Source: an uncultured Lachnospiraceae bacterium
GTDB taxonomy: Bacteria > Bacillota > Clostridia > Lachnospirales > Lachnospiraceae
Length of the DNA stretch: 64,000 nucleotides
Assembly: GCA_949948715.1 (NCBI GenBank)
Contig: CATLGW010000008.1
Coordinates: forward strand, 1-64,000
Direction of reading: 5' to 3'
In this document: positions 53,688-62,269 of the stretch, one piece after another
Numbering within the stretch: position 1 is the first letter of the stretch
Layout of the letters: every line of letters starts with the position of its first letter
The notes under the pieces: generated by a model
Told to the model about the DNA's origin: nothing
Databases searched by the model: none
What the model saw: the letters and a program-made list of their open reading frames with translations, nothing else
Position numbers and translations under genes: made by a program

Positions 53688-55721
53688 GTGGGCAAAAGTC
53701 TATTTATTGCGGAAAAACCCAGCGTGGCAAGAGAGTTTGCGGACGCGCTGAAATTAGATACCAGAGGCCGGGACGGCTATATGGAGTCCGATTCAGTCAT
53801 TGTCACCTGGTGCGTGGGGCATCTGGTGACAATGAGCTATCCGGAGGCCTACGACGAGAAGTATAAACGCTGGAGTTTTGACACCATTCCTTTTATTCCA
53901 TCGGAATTCAAATACGAAATCATCGAAAACGCCAAAAAACAATTTATGATTGTCAGCTCTCTCCTAAACAGGAAGGACGTCGCCACAATCTATGTGTGTA
54001 CCGACTCCGGGCGGGAGGGGGAGTATATCTACCGGCTGGTGGAGCAGATGTCAGGGGTCAGGGGCAAGGAGAGAAAACGGGTCTGGATCGACTCTCAGAC
54101 CCGGGAGGAAATCCTGCGGGGCATCAGAGAGGCCAAGGATCTGTCAGAGTACGACCATTTGAGCGACGCCGCCTATCTGCGGGCCAAGGAGGATTACCTG
54201 ATGGGAATCAATTTTTCCAGGGTTCTCACCCTCAAGTACGGCAGAACCGTAAAGGATTACCTGAAAAGAGACCGGGCGGTTATCTCGGTGGGACGGGTAA
54301 TGACCTGTGTGCTGGGCATGGTGGTGGACAGAGAGCGGGAGATTCGTTCCTTTGTGAAGACTCCTTTTTACCGTGTGCTCGGCAGCTTCCGGCTGCAGGA
54401 GCGGACTCTGACAGGAGAGTGGCGGGCCGTGGAGGGCTCTCCCTATTTTGCCTCCCCTCTGCTGTATAAGGATAATGGTTTTAAGGAGAAGGACAGCGCC
54501 GCGGGACTGATCGCACATCTGACAAAGGAGCCTGTGGGGGATGTGACGGTGGAAGGCATCGAGCGGAAAAAGGAAAACAAGAATCCGCCGCTTCTCTACA
54601 ATCTGGCGGAGCTGCAGAATGACTGCTCCAGATATTTTAAGATCAGCCCGGATCAGACCCTGGCCATAGTGCAGGAACTGTATGAGAAGAAGCTGGTGAC
54701 TTATCCCAGAACCGATGCCCGGGTATTGTCCTCTTCGGTGGCAAAGGAAATCCATAAAAATATAGGAGGGCTCAAGGCTTACGGGGGCCTTGGCGGGTTT
54801 GCCGCGGAGATTTTGCAGAAGGGTTCCCATCTCAGCCTGGAAAAGACCAGATATGTGAACGACAAACAGATTACGGACCACTATGCCATTATTCCCACGG
54901 GTCAGGGTCTGGGAGCGCTGGCGTCCCTGGCCCCCGGCTCTAAGAGAGTGTTTGAATTGATTGCCAGGAGATTTTTGAGCATCTTCTTTCCGGCTGCGGT
55001 TTACCGCAGATTCTCCCTGTGGGTCAAGGTCAAGGAGGAAAAATTCTTCTCCGGCTTTAAGGTGTTGGAGGAGGAGGGATATCTCAAGGTGGCCGCCTTC
55101 CAGGCCGGAAAGGCGGAGCAGGCCCCCAAGGCGGAAAAGAAGGAGCCGCCGGGCGGTGAGGAAGAAGACGCCGGAGAAAAATGCGACGCCGATCTGGTAA
55201 AGCTTCTTATGTCCCTGAGGAAGGGACAGCGTTTGTCGGCGGAGGGCTATGAGATTAAGGAGGGCGAGACCACGCCCCCCAAAAGATACAATTCCGGCAG
55301 CATTATCCTCACCATGGAGAATGCCGGTCAGTTTATCGAGGACGAGGAGCTGCGGGCCCAGATCAAGGGAAGCGGCATCGGCACCAGCGCCACCCGGGCG
55401 GAAATACTCAAAAAGCTGATTCATATCGAATATTTGAAACTAAATCAAAAGACTCAGGTCTTGACACCGACGCTGATGGGAGAGATGATATATGATGTGG
55501 TGGCCGCGTCTATCCGTCCGCTTTTAAACCCGGCGCTGACGGCAAGCTGGGAAAAGGGGCTCACTCTGGTGGCGGAGGGCAGCATCACTTCCGAGGAGTA
55601 TATGAAAAAATTGGACGACTTTGTGAGCCGCAGGACCAATATGGTGAAGCAGTTAAACAATCAGGGCGCGCTGTACCATTTGTTTCGGGCCGCTGAGAGC
55701 AACTATAGTAAACGACATTGA
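53688..55721 (+). CDS. topB: DNA topoisomerase III
   Basis: A 677-residue type IA topoisomerase. The Toprim domain starts SLFIAEKPSVAREFADAL and has the acidic triad TDSGREGEYI. The active-site Tyr is in KLVTYPRTDARVLSS. Also seen are IPTGQG and the ATRAEILKKLI block near the end. It relaxes or decatenates DNA during recombination and replication. The start is GTG at 53688 with AAGGACGG upstream. It lacks C-terminal zinc fingers, as is usual for topoisomerase III. Its last codons form one arm of an inverted repeat. Confidence 0.95.
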   Translation: MGKSLFIAEKPSVAREFADALKLDTRGRDGYMESDSVIVTWCVGHLVTMSYPEAYDEKYKRWSFDTIPFIPSEFKYEIIENAKKQFMIVSSLLNRKDVATIYVCTDSGREGEYIYRLVEQMSGVRGKERKRVWIDSQTREEILRGIREAKDLSEYDHLSDAAYLRAKEDYLMGINFSRVLTLKYGRTVKDYLKRDRAVISVGRVMTCVLGMVVDREREIRSFVKTPFYRVLGSFRLQERTLTGEWRAVEGSPYFASPLLYKDNGFKEKDSAAGLIAHLTKEPVGDVTVEGIERKKENKNPPLLYNLAELQNDCSRYFKISPDQTLAIVQELYEKKLVTYPRTDARVLSSSVAKEIHKNIGGLKAYGGLGGFAAEILQKGSHLSLEKTRYVNDKQITDHYAIIPTGQGLGALASLAPGSKRVFELIARRFLSIFFPAAVYRRFSLWVKVKEEKFFSGFKVLEEEGYLKVAAFQAGKAEQAPKAEKKEPPGGEEEDAGEKCDADLVKLLMSLRKGQRLSAEGYEIKEGETTPPKRYNSGSIILTMENAGQFIEDEELRAQIKGSGIGTSATRAEILKKLIHIEYLKLNQKTQVLTPTLMGEMIYDVVAASIRPLLNPALTASWEKGLTLVAEGSITSEEYMKKLDDFVSRRTNMVKQLNNQGALYHLFRAAESNYSKRH

Positions 55722-55767
55722 AGTTTTTGCAAGGCTTCAGGAAAATTTCTAATGTCGTTGACTATAC
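55703..55767. repeat. Inverted repeat spanning the topB-degV junction
   Basis: The left arm, a CTATAGTAAACGACATT string (55703-55719), and the right arm AATGTCGTTGACTATAC (55751-55767) match over 15 of 17 positions. A smaller GAAG/CTTC hairpin lies inside. The left arm is part of the topB C-terminus. A single arm with 14 of 17 matches (AGTGTCGTCAACTATAC, 16720-16736) lies before the alarmone synthetase. Possible miniature mobile element, protein site or processing signal. Confidence 0.6.
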
Positions 55768-55789
55768 AGGAAATAAGGAGGAATCTGCC

Positions 55790-56674
55790 ATGTCATTTTG
55801 TATTATCACGGATTCGGCTTCCGATATACCGGAGGCCATCATAGAGGAGTACGGTCTGCATGTGATTCCCACCCCGGTGACCATCGGAGGAACGGATTAT
55901 TTTGACGGGGAGACCATCTTTCCCGACGAATTTTACAGAATACAGGCTGAGGGGAAGGAGATCAAGACCTACCATATCAGCCAGTTTATGTTTGAGGAGC
56001 ATTTTCGCCCCTTTGCAAAGAGAGGGGACGAGGTGCTGTATATCTGCTTCTCCACAGGAATCGCCGGAACCTTCCAGGCGGCCAGCCTGGCTTTGGAGGA
56101 GGTCAGAGAGGAATTTCCCGATTTCAAAATGACCATTGTGGATTCCAAATGCGCCTCCATGGGATTCGGGCTGGTGGTGGAGAGGCTTCTTCGGATGCAG
56201 AAAAACGGGGCACCCAGAGAGATGCTGTTTGAGGCGGCGAACTTTTTCTGTGAACACATGGAGCACAATGTGACCGTGCAGGAGCTGGATTATCTCTTTA
56301 AGGGAGGGAGACTGAGCCGCACTTCCTTTCTGGCGGGCTCTGTGCTGGATGTGAAGCCTATTATCATTGTGGATGAGAACGGCTCCCTGAAGGCGGTGGA
56401 GAAGGTGCGGGGCTGGAAGAAGGCTCAGAAGCGGATTATTGACATGGTGGGGGAAAAGGGACGCAGCCTGGAAAAACAGGTGATCGGGGCCTGCTACGGC
56501 ACGGACCGGGCGGCTTTTGATTATGTGGTGGGCCAGCTAAAGGAACGCTTTCACGTGAAGGATGTCATCGAGGGCAGGGTGGGCTGTGCCATCGGGGCGC
56601 ATACCGGCCCCAGCATCCTGGGCATCGTGTATCTGAACGAGGTAAAGGAAGAATACGAGCCATATTTGCAATAG
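55790..56674 (+). CDS. DegV family fatty-acid-binding protein
   Basis: A 294-residue protein that starts CIITDSASDIPEAIIEEYGL and has ICFSTGIAGTFQAA, VDSKCASMGFG, the YLFKGGRLSRTSFLAG block and a C-terminal GAHTGPSILGIVYL. DegV/FakB proteins hold a fatty acid so that a FakA kinase can phosphorylate it for phospholipid synthesis; no fakA is nearby, so that role is by family only. ATG 55790 has AAGGAGGAATCTGCC upstream; longer forms would read through the inverted repeat. Confidence 0.92.
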   Translation: MSFCIITDSASDIPEAIIEEYGLHVIPTPVTIGGTDYFDGETIFPDEFYRIQAEGKEIKTYHISQFMFEEHFRPFAKRGDEVLYICFSTGIAGTFQAASLALEEVREEFPDFKMTIVDSKCASMGFGLVVERLLRMQKNGAPREMLFEAANFFCEHMEHNVTVQELDYLFKGGRLSRTSFLAGSVLDVKPIIIVDENGSLKAVEKVRGWKKAQKRIIDMVGEKGRSLEKQVIGACYGTDRAAFDYVVGQLKERFHVKDVIEGRVGCAIGAHTGPSILGIVYLNEVKEEYEPYLQ

Positions 56675-56684
56675 GAGTGAAACA

Positions 56685-58403
56685 GTGGCAATCATAGGGA
56701 TTGATTTGGGGACTACGAACAGTCTGGCCTCTGTGTGGAAGGACGGAAAAGTGCAGTTGATCCCCAACTCCTTCGGGGAATATCTGACGCCGTCTGTGGT
56801 CTCCATCGAGGAAGACGGGCAGGTGTTCGTAGGAAAAATTGCACAGGAAATGCTGTTGGGAAGACCCAGGCAGACCTTCCGGGAATTTAAGAGAAACATG
56901 GGAACGGACATCACCTGTCAGGCGTGGAAGCACAGATATCGCGCAGAGGAATTGTCCGCTTTAGTGCTGAGGCGGCTGAAGGAGGACGCGGAACGGTTTC
57001 TGGGTGAACCTGTGACCGAGGCTGTGGTCAGCGTTCCGGCTTACTTCAATGACGACAAGCGCTGCGCCACCAAGCGTGCGGGGGTATTGGCGGGGCTAAC
57101 GGTGGAGCGCATGGTGAACGAGCCGTCGGCGGTAGCCTTAAAGCACCATGTCTTGGAGAAGGATATGGAGCGGTTCCTGGTGTTTGATTTAGGGGGTGGG
57201 ACACTGGATGTGTCATTGGTGGATGCCTTTGAGAATATAGTGGAGATACAGGCGGTGGCCGGGGACAATTATCTGGGGGGAAAGGATTTTACCCAGGTCA
57301 TAGCGGAGGATTTCTGCCGGGAAAACGGCCTGTCCATGGCGGCGCTCACCCCCGGGGATCAGGCGCTGGCGCTTCGGGCGGCGGAACAGGTAAAGCTTGG
57401 ACTCTCGGAGAAAAACTTTGTCAGCCGCAGAGTTCTTCTGGAGAAGGGGGAGTACTCCTTAGAGATGACCAACCAAAGGCTGATCCGGCTCTCAGGCGGG
57501 CTTTTGCAGCGCATGGCAAAACCCATCCGCCGGGTGATGGACGACAGCGGAACAAGCTGGGAGGAAATTGACAGAGTGATTCTGGTGGGCGGCTCCTCCC
57601 GGATGCCGGTGGTGGCCCAATATATAAAGAGCATCTGCGGCACGGAAGTGACGGTGGACGACAGTCCCGACGAGAGCATTGCCATAGGGGCGGGTATGGC
57701 GGCCGCTATCAAAATGCGGACCGGAGAGCTGCAGGATGTGATTTTGTCGGATATCTGCCCCTTTTCCCTGGGGATTCAGGTGACGGGAGACCGTTTCTCG
57801 CCCATCATTGAGAGAAACGAGACTCTTCCCTGCAGCAGAACGGGCTTTTATACCACAGTGAACGACTATCAGGATAAAATCCACTTTTACATCTATCAGG
57901 GGGAAAGTCTGTCTGCCAGCGAAAATCTGCTGTTGGAGACCATTCGTATTGAAGTTTTGCCCCGTCCGGCGGGGGAGGTCAGAGTAGCCGTGACTTTTAT
58001 GTACGACATCAACGGTATATTGGATGTCAAAATCAGCGCGGACGGAGAGAACTGGCACAGAGTGATCACAAACAGGAATATGGGGCTGACACAGGAGGAG
58101 CTGGAGGACAGACTGCATACCCTGCGGGAGATGACGCTCCATCCCATGGAGCAGGAAAGGAACCGTCTGCTGGTGGAGACGGCGGGGCGTCTGTACCGGG
58201 AATGCCCCGTACGGTATCGAGGCGTTATCGAGAGACAGCTTTCCCGTTTTGAGAGGGAATTAAAGCACGGAAACGACAGGGAAATCAGAGAGGCCTATGT
58301 GCGCTTTTCCCTGTTTTTGTCCCTTGCGGAGCAGGCGGTGAATAACAGGGAGGAGACGGGGCGTTTCGACGAATCCTTCTGGGTGGAAGACGATACGGAA
58401 TGA
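56685..58403 (+). CDS. Hsp70-family chaperone, HscC-like
   Basis: A 572-residue Hsp70 with the ATPase motifs GIDLGTTNSLASVW, VPAYFNDDKRCATKRAG, FDLGGGTLDVSLVD and VILVGGSSRMPVV, and a short substrate domain. It is shorter than DnaK (about 610-640) and lacks the DnaK C-terminal tail, as in HscC. The start is GTG, ten bases after the degV stop. Its TGA overlaps the ATG of a J-protein gene, so the two are almost certainly partners. A dedicated client is unknown. Confidence 0.92.
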   Translation: MAIIGIDLGTTNSLASVWKDGKVQLIPNSFGEYLTPSVVSIEEDGQVFVGKIAQEMLLGRPRQTFREFKRNMGTDITCQAWKHRYRAEELSALVLRRLKEDAERFLGEPVTEAVVSVPAYFNDDKRCATKRAGVLAGLTVERMVNEPSAVALKHHVLEKDMERFLVFDLGGGTLDVSLVDAFENIVEIQAVAGDNYLGGKDFTQVIAEDFCRENGLSMAALTPGDQALALRAAEQVKLGLSEKNFVSRRVLLEKGEYSLEMTNQRLIRLSGGLLQRMAKPIRRVMDDSGTSWEEIDRVILVGGSSRMPVVAQYIKSICGTEVTVDDSPDESIAIGAGMAAAIKMRTGELQDVILSDICPFSLGIQVTGDRFSPIIERNETLPCSRTGFYTTVNDYQDKIHFYIYQGESLSASENLLLETIRIEVLPRPAGEVRVAVTFMYDINGILDVKISADGENWHRVITNRNMGLTQEELEDRLHTLREMTLHPMEQERNRLLVETAGRLYRECPVRYRGVIERQLSRFERELKHGNDREIREAYVRFSLFLSLAEQAVNNREETGRFDESFWVEDDTE

Positions 58404-59500
58404 ACGAATTCAATGTGTTGGGCATCGCTCCCACAGACGATATGATATTGATCAAAAAGGCTTTTGCCGCCAAGGCCAGGGAATGTCATCCGGAGGAGCA
58501 TCCCGGGGAATTTAAGCGCCTGCAGGCAGCGTACCGGGCCGCCTGCAGATATGCGAAGGCCGCCGGAGAGGCGGGGGGCGCCGGTATCTTTCTGGAGATA
58601 GGAGGAAGCTTGGCGGAGACGGACGGCACGCCGGGCGCGACGATTTCGTCAGACGGACAGACGGGTACGGAGGAGGGGGATTCGTCGGGGGCTGTGCCGG
58701 ATGGGGAGGAAGAGGATTCGTCGGGGGCTGTGCCGGATGGAGAGAAAAGAGCTTTGTCGGGCACTGTGCCGGATGGGGAGAAGGCTCAGGCGGGCAGTGT
58801 GGCGGTATTCGCGGGAGAAAGGGCCCCTTCGTCCTGGGACTTTGATTTTTCCGATGTGGAAAAGAGACAGACGGATAGCAGGGAGGAATTTTGGGAGAGA
58901 TTTGAGTATCTGCTGTGGAATCCCTGTCTGCGCAACAACAAGGAGGCATGGAGAGCCTTTTGCCGCCGTCCCGAGTACCAGGGCCTTTTGGAGGAGGACT
59001 CTTTTCGGGGGGAGCTGGCGGGGCGGATTCTGGGGGACAGTTATCTTTACTGGAATGTCAACACCCTGGATAGCCTGGCCAAAATGCTGAAGCGCTATCA
59101 GAAAAACAAGTTTGCGCTTTATGAGACGGGAACTTCTGCCTGGTCGTCTTTTCGCAGGAAGGCGTATCTGGCGGGAGCGGCCCCCAAAGGCCCGCTCCTC
59201 ACATCGGGACAGCAGAAGCTTCTCTTTGAGGTGGAGGGCACGGAAACTTTGGTTCGGGGCCAAAGGGTGGATATGGAGCGGTATCTGTATCTCTATTTTG
59301 CCTTTGCCGGGGAAAACAGGCAGGAGCTGGAGCGGCTGCACCAAAGCGCCGCCGGGCGGATGCGATGGATCCCCTGTCTGCGCCTTTTGTTCCGGGCAGG
59401 CAGAATGCTTTTGTGGCTTTGCGCCTATCTGGCGCTCCCGGCTCTTTTGTTTATGTTGGGCTGCTTTCTCCTGCATGAGGCAGGATATCTTGGTTCATAA
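58400..59500 (+). CDS. Membrane-anchored J-domain protein with HPE motif
   Basis: A 366-residue protein. The N-terminal J-like domain (1-52, FNVLGIAPTDDMILIKKAFA) has CHPEEHPGEFKRLQAAYRAA, where the essential HPD is HPE. A Gly/Ser/Asp-rich linker with three 12-residue repeats of the SSGAVPDGEEE type spans about 94-129. A helical domain (about 155-330, EEFWERFEYLLWNPCL) follows, with a single C-terminal membrane helix (about 335-358, LLWLCAYLALPALLFMLGCF). It overlaps the Hsp70 gene by four bases. Membrane anchoring and partner resemble E. coli HscC with DjlB/DjlC. Confidence 0.82.
   Translation: MNEFNVLGIAPTDDMILIKKAFAAKARECHPEEHPGEFKRLQAAYRAACRYAKAAGEAGGAGIFLEIGGSLAETDGTPGATISSDGQTGTEEGDSSGAVPDGEEEDSSGAVPDGEKRALSGTVPDGEKAQAGSVAVFAGERAPSSWDFDFSDVEKRQTDSREEFWERFEYLLWNPCLRNNKEAWRAFCRRPEYQGLLEEDSFRGELAGRILGDSYLYWNVNTLDSLAKMLKRYQKNKFALYETGTSAWSSFRRKAYLAGAAPKGPLLTSGQQKLLFEVEGTETLVRGQRVDMERYLYLYFAFAGENRQELERLHQSAAGRMRWIPCLRLLFRAGRMLLWLCAYLALPALLFMLGCFLLHEAGYLGS
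58679..58786 (+). repeat. Three 36-bp tandem repeats inside the J-protein gene
   Basis: Each unit encodes 12 residues: DSSGAVPDGEEE, DSSGAVPDGEKR, ALSGTVPDGEKA. The units are in frame, in the linker between the J domain and the middle domain. The second copy differs from the first by a few bases, so it arose by recent duplication. Confidence 0.85.
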
Positions 59501-59534
59501 GGGTTTAAATTTCAGAAAAGAAGAGGAATGTGCT

Positions 59535-60200
59535 ATGGCTGATATCAAGATTCAGGACTTGTTCGATTTAAAGGAGACCTTGGCGGCAGAGTTGTTTCAG
59601 GGGATTCAGTATCCCTGGGAGGCGCTGCCTCGGATACATGATTTCATTTTAAAGCTGGGGGAGAGTCTGAACCCTGAACTGTACGAAAAGCGGGGCGAGG
59701 ATATCTGGGTGGCGAAAAATGCCCGGATTGCTTCCACCGCCTGCTTGAACGGGCCTTTGATTGTGGACGAGGAGGCGGAGATTCGTCATTGCGCCTTTGT
59801 CCGCGGCAATGCCATTGTGGGCCGGGGGGCTGTGGTGGGCAACTCCACGGAGCTGAAAAATGTGATTCTGTTCAATAAGGTGCAGGTGCCCCATTACAAC
59901 TATGTGGGGGACAGCATCCTGGGCTTTAAGGCGCATATGGGGGCGGGCTCCATCACCTCCAATGTAAAGAGCGACAAAACCTTAGTGGCGGTAAAGGGGG
60001 AAGGGGTTTCGATAGAGACTGGATTAAAGAAGATGGGGGCCATGCTGGGAGACCGGGCGGAGATCGGCTGCAACAGCGTGCTGAACCCGGGCACCGTCAT
60101 AGGCCGGGACAGCAGCGTATATCCCACCTCCTGCGTCCGGGGCGTAATTCCCGCCGGACATATCTTTAAGGACGCCGGACATGTCATCCCCAGAGAGTGA
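59535..60200 (+). CDS. Left-handed beta-helix (hexapeptide-repeat) sugar-nucleotide/acyltransferase-like protein
   Basis: A 221-residue protein with hexapeptide repeats (ASTACLNGPLIVDEEAEIRH, GNAIVGRGAVVGNSTELKN, AHMGAGSITSNVKSDKTLVA, GDRAEIGCNSVLNPGTVIGR). It resembles the C-terminal acetyltransferase half of GlmU, including YVGDSILGFKAHMGAGS, but lacks the N-terminal uridylyltransferase domain. It may be a UDP-sugar-related acyltransferase or a structural relative; the substrate is unknown. ATG 59535 follows GAGGAATGTGC. It comes 34 bp after the J-protein gene in the same orientation. Confidence 0.85.
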   Translation: MADIKIQDLFDLKETLAAELFQGIQYPWEALPRIHDFILKLGESLNPELYEKRGEDIWVAKNARIASTACLNGPLIVDEEAEIRHCAFVRGNAIVGRGAVVGNSTELKNVILFNKVQVPHYNYVGDSILGFKAHMGAGSITSNVKSDKTLVAVKGEGVSIETGLKKMGAMLGDRAEIGCNSVLNPGTVIGRDSSVYPTSCVRGVIPAGHIFKDAGHVIPRE

Positions 60201-60227
60201 CGCAGGATGCGGAATAAACAACACATA

Positions 60228-60256
60228 TTGACGAGGAAGGGAAAATGATGTATATT
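60228..60256 (+). promoter_or_regulatory. Promoter of the TrpXYZ-like ABC operon
   Basis: TTGACG (60228-60233), 17 bases, TATATT (60251-60256). It matches the sigma-A consensus well. Confidence 0.75.
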
Positions 60257-60273
60257 AGTCCTTGTGGTGTAGT

Positions 60274-60291
60274 GCTTTAAATCATTAAAGC
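60274..60291 (+). promoter_or_regulatory. Palindrome in the 5' leader of the ABC operon
   Basis: GCTTTAA-ATCA-TTAAAGC, a perfect 7-bp inverted repeat 18 bases after the -10. It could be a repressor operator or an RNA hairpin. No T-box or other known riboswitch is recognisable in the 128-base gap. Confidence 0.5.
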
Positions 60292-60328
60292 GCATGAAAA
60301 GGATACACCAAGGGAGGAGAATCATAAA

Positions 60329-61294
60329 ATGAAGAAAAAATTGTTATCAGTTCTGCTGGTGGCCGTGCTGGCGGCTTCCGTGCTCACCGGCTGCGGCAGC
60401 GGGGAGAAGGTTTATAACATCGGCATCTGCCAGCTTGTGGAGCATCCCGCTTTGGACGCGGCTACCCAGGGTTTTCAGGACGCGCTGAAGGAGAAGCTTG
60501 GGGAGAATGTGAAATTTAATCTGCAGAACGCCCAGAACGAGCAGACCATGTGCACCACCATCTGTAACGGCTTCGTGTCGGAGGGCGTGGATTTGATTCT
60601 GGCCAATGCCACCTCGCCCCTGCAGAGCGCGGCGGCAGCCACCACAAGCATCCCTATTTTGGGCACTTCCGTGACGGATTACGGCACCGCCCTGGAGATC
60701 GAAAACTTCTCCGGTTCTACAGGAAGAAACATTTCCGGAACCTCCGATCTGGCCCCCATCGAGGAGCAGGAGGATATGCTGTTAGAGCTTTTCCCCGACG
60801 CAAAGAAGGTAGGACTCTTGTATTGTTCGGCGGAGACCAATTCCCTGTATCAGATCCAGCTTTTCAGGGCGGCTCTGGAAGCGGACGGCGTGGCTTATCA
60901 GGAATATGCCATCGCTGACACCAACGAGGTGCAGTCCGTGGTGACCACGGCTGCGGCGGAGTGCGATGTTCTCTACATTCCCACGGACAACACTCTGGCA
61001 AATGTCAGTGAGACGGTTGCCAACATCGTGGTTCCCGCAGGCGTTCCCGTGATCGCAGGTGAGGAGGGAATCTGTTCCGGATGCGGCGTGGCCACTTTGT
61101 CCATCAGCTATTACGACATCGGATATACCAGCGGCGAGATGGCTTATGAGATTTTGGCGGAGGGCAAGGACATTTCTTCCATGGATGTGCGCTTTGCGCC
61201 TCAGGTGACCAAGAAGTACAACCCTGAAATCTGCAGTCAACTGGGAATTACGCCCCCCGACGACTATGAAGCCATCCCCCCCAAAGAAGACTAA
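60329..61294 (+). CDS. ABC transporter substrate-binding lipoprotein (TrpX-like family)
   Basis: A 321-residue lipoprotein. The signal peptide ends in the lipobox VLTGCGSG (Cys21). The mature part is a periplasmic-binding fold of the family that includes TrpX: YNIGICQLVEHPALDAATQG, FNLQNAQNEQTMC, ANATSPLQSAAAATTSIPI and IPVIAGEEGICSGCGVATLSI-type segments. Family members bind aromatic amino acids or related solutes; the ligand here is not shown by sequence. It starts the three-gene operon; AGGGAGGAGAATC lies before ATG 60329. Confidence 0.9.
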   Translation: MKKKLLSVLLVAVLAASVLTGCGSGEKVYNIGICQLVEHPALDAATQGFQDALKEKLGENVKFNLQNAQNEQTMCTTICNGFVSEGVDLILANATSPLQSAAAATTSIPILGTSVTDYGTALEIENFSGSTGRNISGTSDLAPIEEQEDMLLELFPDAKKVGLLYCSAETNSLYQIQLFRAALEADGVAYQEYAIADTNEVQSVVTTAAAECDVLYIPTDNTLANVSETVANIVVPAGVPVIAGEEGICSGCGVATLSISYYDIGYTSGEMAYEILAEGKDISSMDVRFAPQVTKKYNPEICSQLGITPPDDYEAIPPKED

Positions 61295-61321
61295 AGGGAT
61301 CAATTCTCAGGAGGAAAGAAA

Positions 61322-62269
61322 ATGCAGTACTTTATGTCCTTGAACCCCCTTACACTGTTCCGCGCCCTGCCGGGCTCCATCGCTCAGGGCATGATCTGGG
61401 GCATTATGGCGCTGGGAGTGTACATAACCTTCCGGCTGCTGGATTTTGCGGATCTTACAGTGGACGGTTCCATCGCCACCGGCGCGGCCGTGTCCGTGAT
61501 GTTAATCAGAGGGGGCGTGTCCCCTCTGGTTTCCCTGCTCATTGCCTTTTTGGCGGGGATGGCGGCGGGGCTGGTCACCGGTCTTTTAAATACGCTGTTG
61601 GGAATACCGGGGATACTGGCCAGTATATTGACACAGATTTCTCTGTATTCCGTGAATTTGATCATCATGGGAAAATCCAATCAGCCGGTGAGTGTGGACA
61701 ATTATCCGCTGGTGGTGTCCCTGCGCTATGTGACGGACAACGCCGTCGGCAGAGCTGTCTTTTTCGTGGGAATGCTCTGTTTCCTGCTGGCCTTAGTGGC
61801 TCTCTTGTACTGGTATTTCGGGACGGAGCAGGGCCATGCCATAAGGGCCACAGGCTGTAACGGGAATATGGCCAGGGCCCAGGGCATCAACACCAACTTT
61901 ATCAAGGTCCTGGCCCTGATGATCTCCAACGGGCTGGTGGGTTTATGCGGCGGAATGTACGCCCAGTTTCAGGGGGCTGCGGACGTGGGTATGGGCCGGG
62001 GGGCCATCGTTATCGGTCTTGCCGCCGTGATCATCGGGGAAGTGCTGTTCGGCAGGTTTGCCAGCAAGCGCAAGTTTGCCTTTGCCTACACCTTGCTGGC
62101 GGTGATCTGCGGGGCGGTGATCTATTATATGGTGTACCAGTTCGTGCTGTGGCTGAAGATGCCTTCGGAGCATATGAAGCTGTTCTCCGCCATCGTAGTG
62201 ACGATTTTCCTGGCGATCCCGTATCTGCAGGAAAAAAGAAGCATGAAAAAGGGGGTGGCCAGGCAATGA
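61322..62269 (+). CDS. ABC transporter permease (TrpY-like)
   Basis: A 315-residue membrane protein with about eight or nine hydrophobic helices. Seen are GSIAQGMIWGIMALGVYITFRL, LDFADLTVDGSIATGAAVSV, GILASILTQISLYSVNLIIMG and RATGCNGNMARAQGIN with KVLALMISNGLVGLCGG, all typical of branched-chain amino-acid-type permeases in this transporter class. The ribosome site AGGAGGAAAGAAA is strong. The next gene starts in an ATGA overlap. Confidence 0.93.
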   Translation: MQYFMSLNPLTLFRALPGSIAQGMIWGIMALGVYITFRLLDFADLTVDGSIATGAAVSVMLIRGGVSPLVSLLIAFLAGMAAGLVTGLLNTLLGIPGILASILTQISLYSVNLIIMGKSNQPVSVDNYPLVVSLRYVTDNAVGRAVFFVGMLCFLLALVALLYWYFGTEQGHAIRATGCNGNMARAQGINTNFIKVLALMISNGLVGLCGGMYAQFQGAADVGMGRGAIVIGLAAVIIGEVLFGRFASKRKFAFAYTLLAVICGAVIYYMVYQFVLWLKMPSEHMKLFSAIVVTIFLAIPYLQEKRSMKKGVARQ

